From positions 1-64,000 of the forward strand of contig JAROAZ010000030.1 in assembly GCA_029432775.1 (NCBI GenBank): DNA of 64,000 nt, in the 5' to 3' direction. The first letter of the stretch is position 1, and each line of letters opens with the position of its first letter. This stretch comes from Pontiellaceae bacterium B12227 (GTDB taxonomy: Bacteria; Verrucomicrobiota; Kiritimatiellia; Kiritimatiellales; Pontiellaceae). Position numbers and translations under genes: made by a program. The notes beneath the pieces are model-generated. The model made no database searches. It worked only from the letters and a program-made list of their open reading frames with translations, and was not told where the DNA came from. Shown piece after piece: positions 61,420-64,000 of the stretch.

Positions 61420-62799
61420 TCAGAACCAAACCTCACTCAACTCACCGGATTCAAGTTCATTGGCATAGCTCAGGTAATAGTTGCGGTTAGGCGCATTGTA
61501 TTCCCGTGCGCCTAGACCGCGCAGCGCCTGGACCTTCACGCTGCGTGCCAGCTCACGGTCACCGTCATCCAGCCACTTCAGCTGATCGGAAAGCTCCAAG
61601 GCCCATTGATAGTCGTTCTTTGCTAATGCAGTGCTCATCTGATCAGCAAGCTTCTGTGTACCGCCAGCCAGCTCGGCCATTTTCCGCGCTTTGAGCCGGG
61701 GTTCGAGCGGGTTGAGCGTGGTGGGATTTCCGTCGTACCAGCCGAGCAGTCCGGCATAGATCGCTCGAACCGCATGCGGCACGGTGCCGTAGAATTCGAT
61801 GAGATAGGGCTGGTCTTTCAGATGCGCGGGCAGTTCCACTTCGTGCGCAATCTGATCCGGCCCCTTGCCGGCATTGATGCCTTTGACCGTCTGGTCATAC
61901 ACGCTTCGAATGGCCTCGCTGTAGTTTTGCAGCGCCGTCTCCGCAATGGCCGGATCAAGAATGGGCATGGTGTGCCCCGGAACCAGAACCTGCGGCTTGA
62001 ACGTCGCCATTTTGGCGACGCTGCCGGACCAGTTCAGTACATCCCGATAGGCCGTGCCGCGAATGGCATACAGATTCGGAAAAGAGCTGTAAAAATTATC
62101 GCCTGCAAACAGCACCTTCTCGTTCGGCATCCAGACAAACAGCGCGTCGTCGGTCTCGCCTGGGCTGAGATAGAATTCCAGTTCGACGCCTGCGATCACC
62201 GCCTTGTATCCATCCTCGGAAACCAAGATAGTCGGAAGGACGAATCCATTCCCACCGTCCGTATCGTGCGTGCCGGCCGGAGCCACGCCGCGATTGGTTT
62301 GTTGGTCCGGCGGAAGCTTGCGCCCAAACTGCCGCACATTCCGTTTGCCCTTGACGGGGTTCACGTCTTTGTTGATGCCGCCCTCAGCGGAACCGAAATC
62401 CGCGGTGGCGTAGATTTCCGGCGTGCCGTTTTCCATAAAGGCGGCGGCTCCGCCGATGTGGTCGCCGTGGCTGTGAGTGTAGATGATCGCCTTGACCGGT
62501 TTATCGCTGTACTCCCGGAAGGCCTGCATGGCTTTCGCGGCGCTGGCCGGCCCCTTCAGCGTGTCGACAATGATGACGCCGTTGTCGCCGACAATCATCG
62601 ACGTATTAGCACCGTGGAAGCCGACGGCAACGAAGACGTTGTCGGCAACCTTCACGACCTGCTGCTCGAACTGCCGGTTCTGGTTGTTGAGCATCTTCAA
62701 TGCGGTCTGCGGTTCGACCTGCGTTCGGGCGGCGGAAGTGCCGGACATTGCAAGGACAACTGCGAGGCTGAGTGCGAGTGTTGTTAATGCTTTTTTCAT
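61420..62799 (-). CDS. Exported metallo-beta-lactamase-fold hydrolase (alkylsulfatase-like)
   Basis: A 459-residue enzyme with a signal peptide (about 1-23), the MBL motif THSHGDHIGG, and the extra C-terminal dimerisation and SCP-2-like regions of SdsA/BDS1 alkyl sulfatases (for example YLIEFYGTVPHAVRAIYAGLLGWYDGNP). AAGGAG precedes the ATG. It lies downstream of a marR gene and shares that gene's operator. Confidence 0.9.
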   Translation of the reverse strand: MKKALTTLALSLAVVLAMSGTSAARTQVEPQTALKMLNNQNRQFEQQVVKVADNVFVAVGFHGANTSMIVGDNGVIIVDTLKGPASAAKAMQAFREYSDKPVKAIIYTHSHGDHIGGAAAFMENGTPEIYATADFGSAEGGINKDVNPVKGKRNVRQFGRKLPPDQQTNRGVAPAGTHDTDGGNGFVLPTILVSEDGYKAVIAGVELEFYLSPGETDDALFVWMPNEKVLFAGDNFYSSFPNLYAIRGTAYRDVLNWSGSVAKMATFKPQVLVPGHTMPILDPAIAETALQNYSEAIRSVYDQTVKGINAGKGPDQIAHEVELPAHLKDQPYLIEFYGTVPHAVRAIYAGLLGWYDGNPTTLNPLEPRLKARKMAELAGGTQKLADQMSTALAKNDYQWALELSDQLKWLDDGDRELARSVKVQALRGLGAREYNAPNRNYYLSYANELESGELSEVWF

Positions 62800-62837
62800 G
62801 ATGCGCTCCTTTTCTTTGTTTTCGGTGCGTCATAAAT

Positions 62838-62851
62838 GTTCGTGGCCGAAC
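62838..62851. promoter_or_regulatory. MarR operator upstream of the metallo-hydrolase
   Basis: GTTCG-TGGC-CGAAC, followed by TATTAATA. Its extended form GTTCGTGRCCGAACTATTAA matches the operator in front of marR on the other strand. Confidence 0.75.
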
Positions 62852-62891
62852 TATTAATATTGGTTTATTCCCGCTGAATGTGACGTATTTT

Positions 62892-63338
62892 TTATGCGGC
62901 CTTCAGGTTGCCGAGAATCTGCGTGAGCAGCTCGATCAGTTTTTCGCGGTCGGCCCGGGGCATCTCGCCGTAGAGTTTTTCGAGCATGCTGCCCGCGATG
63001 CGTTCAAATGCGGGGCGGATGGACCAACCCTTCTCCGTCAGCTGCACCAGGATGACGCGCCCGTCTTCAAGCGACCGGGTTTTTTCTACATAGCCATGGT
63101 GTTCAAGCGTATTAACCATGCCGGTAACCGTGGATTTGACCCGCCCGGTTTTTTCGACGATCTCTTTCATGGCAACCGGTTGGTGCTGTTGAAACAGGAA
63201 AAAGAGGACGATGCCGTGAGCCGACAGAATACCTTGAATCTCTTCGTTATGCAGTTCCCGTTCAATGAACAGGGCGGCGTTTTCCCGAATGCGCCCGATC
63301 TGCGCCATAATTCCATTAATGTGTGGCTTTGTTGTCAT
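62892..63338 (-). CDS. MarR-family repressor
   Basis: A 148-residue winged-helix regulator with the wing region DGRVILVQLTEKG and a helix-turn-helix in VEKTGRVKSTVTGMVNTLEHHGYV. An ATG at 63431 is possible but the promoter at 63346-63374 places transcription start at 63338. No ribosome-binding site precedes that ATG. It probably represses itself and the adjacent metallo-hydrolase. Confidence 0.88.
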   Translation of the reverse strand: MTTKPHINGIMAQIGRIRENAALFIERELHNEEIQGILSAHGIVLFFLFQQHQPVAMKEIVEKTGRVKSTVTGMVNTLEHHGYVEKTRSLEDGRVILVQLTEKGWSIRPAFERIAGSMLEKLYGEMPRADREKLIELLTQILGNLKAA

Positions 63339-63345
63339 GGGCGCA

Positions 63346-63374
63346 TTAATAGTTCGGTCACGAACTAATGTCAA
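63346..63374 (-). promoter_or_regulatory. Promoter and operator of marR, leaderless
   Basis: On the minus strand TTGACA (63374-63369), a 17-base spacer and TATTAA (63351-63346). The spacer is the palindrome AGTTCG-TGAC-CGAACT (63351-63366). The -10 box ends seven bases before the ATG. Confidence 0.8.
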
Positions 63375-63490
63375 GGGGCATTTTTTTCTTCTCCTCGGTC
63401 CGGCATGATTATCCCGTGAAATTTCATTCATTTCATGCGCGGAATCATTAGGTGAATTAATTATCCTCGGGCCTATTACTAGGAGAATTC

Positions 63491-64000
63491 ATGAATCAGG
63501 ATTTTATAAACGAAGTAACCGGGCAGCTGAATGCACTGGTTGAAAACGGAGAGCTGACAGGCTGGAGCCTGAAGGCCACCGATTCGCGCAGCCTGCAGCG
63601 GCTCTATTCCTCACCCGACGGTACCACACTGAACTGCCATCAGAGCCGGAAGGTGGATGGAGAGGCCTTTAAGCTATCCGTATACAGCCCTTCCGAAACC
63701 GAAGGCATGGTCGGCACCTCCATGATTGATCTCGTCACCTACCTGCCGATCGATCAACAGCTGAACAATGCCATTGAACTTTCAGCGTGCAGCCAGAACA
63801 AAGCCTGGCAGCTGGCCACCCCGCCGACAGTTGAGCCCAAAGCCGTCGAAACGTGCGATCCGGAAATCCGCGACACGCCGGAAACCGTTGCTTCCACGAT
63901 AGAGGGTCGGTTCAACGCCGCCGTTGCGGCCGCAACCGATTGCCGCCTGAATTCAGCCGAGCTTTTTGTGAACTATTCGTTCACGAAACAAATGAATTCC
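63491..64000 (+). CDS. N-terminal part of an unrecognised protein, possibly TldD/PmbA-like
   Basis: An open frame of 170 codons with no stop before the window edge. AGGAG lies five bases upstream of the ATG at 63491. It has no signal peptide. The stretch ending RLNSAELFVNYSFTKQMN resembles the region of TldD/PmbA-type metallopeptidases where short strands lead to the metal site, but this is weak. The C-terminal half is beyond the window. Confidence 0.6.
   Translation, partial: MNQDFINEVTGQLNALVENGELTGWSLKATDSRSLQRLYSSPDGTTLNCHQSRKVDGEAFKLSVYSPSETEGMVGTSMIDLVTYLPIDQQLNNAIELSACSQNKAWQLATPPTVEPKAVETCDPEIRDTPETVASTIEGRFNAAVAAATDCRLNSAELFVNYSFTKQMNS

Noticed and set aside
61774..62787. Plus-strand open frame opposite the metallo-hydrolase
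   Set aside because: Antisense shadow of a complete MBL-fold gene with a signal peptide and zinc motif.

Overview
The window looks like a moderately GC-rich chromosome segment from a PVC-superphylum bacterium, most likely a Kiritimatiellota (Pontiella-like) organism. This is inferred from the PEP-CTERM proteins (three), the large secreted proteins ending in a 'STNLV..W' domain, the SHD1-domain hydrolase, the ArsJ pathway and the many ECF/anti-sigma pairs. No species assignment is possible from the sequence alone. I saw no rRNA, tRNA, CRISPR array, transposase or phage gene.

Layout. 0-5.4 kb: ECF sigma factor with a small membrane partner, family-4 uracil-DNA glycosylase, RluD, CinA and RsmB. 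5.6-8.3 kb: a two-gene MotA/MotB-like (ZorA/ZorB-like) proton-channel pair with a long repetitive tail. 8.3-13.2 kb: HtrA protease, exonuclease VII (XseB, XseA), a DUF4143 AAA ATPase and YmdB. 13.3-18.8 kb: an anti-sigma/von Willebrand fusion with its ECF sigma factor, an AI-2E-type permease and a FAD glycerol-3-phosphate dehydrogenase. 19-33.6 kb: a secreted-protein region with two polysaccharide deacetylases, golvesin-like and PEP-CTERM proteins, two large paralogous surface proteins, the remnant of a third paralog, and an M28 peptidase, interrupted by yifB. 33.7-40.5 kb: Lon, a LolA-like/serpin fusion lipoprotein, DUF423, a methyltransferase and an SHD1 beta-lactamase-fold hydrolase. 40.5-46.6 kb: an arsenic island (arsR, arsP, DGC protein, thioredoxin, ccdA, second arsR, arsenate-type GAPDH, arsJ). 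46.7-63.4 kb: a redox and electrophile-stress region of flavin and NAD(P)H enzymes with their own HxlR, LysR, TetR (two) and MarR regulators. The window ends inside a gene.

How the genes work together. The arsenic genes suggest detoxification without arsenate reductase: GAPDH makes 1-arseno-3-phosphoglycerate, ArsJ exports it, and ArsP handles organoarsenicals. The MarR repressor and the metallo-hydrolase share a near-identical 20-bp operator, and one TetR has identical operators in front of itself and the nitroreductase operon. Several regulators have promoters whose predicted start point falls at or next to the ATG.

The strongest unexplained signal is at the DNA level. The palindrome TTCCAANNNTTGGAA occurs 13 times exactly and more than 20 times with a few mismatches, in coding and intergenic DNA, and often forces the peptide FQxLE into unrelated proteins. 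Several families of two-armed palindromic repeats also fill the intergenic spaces, mostly between 36 and 59 kb.
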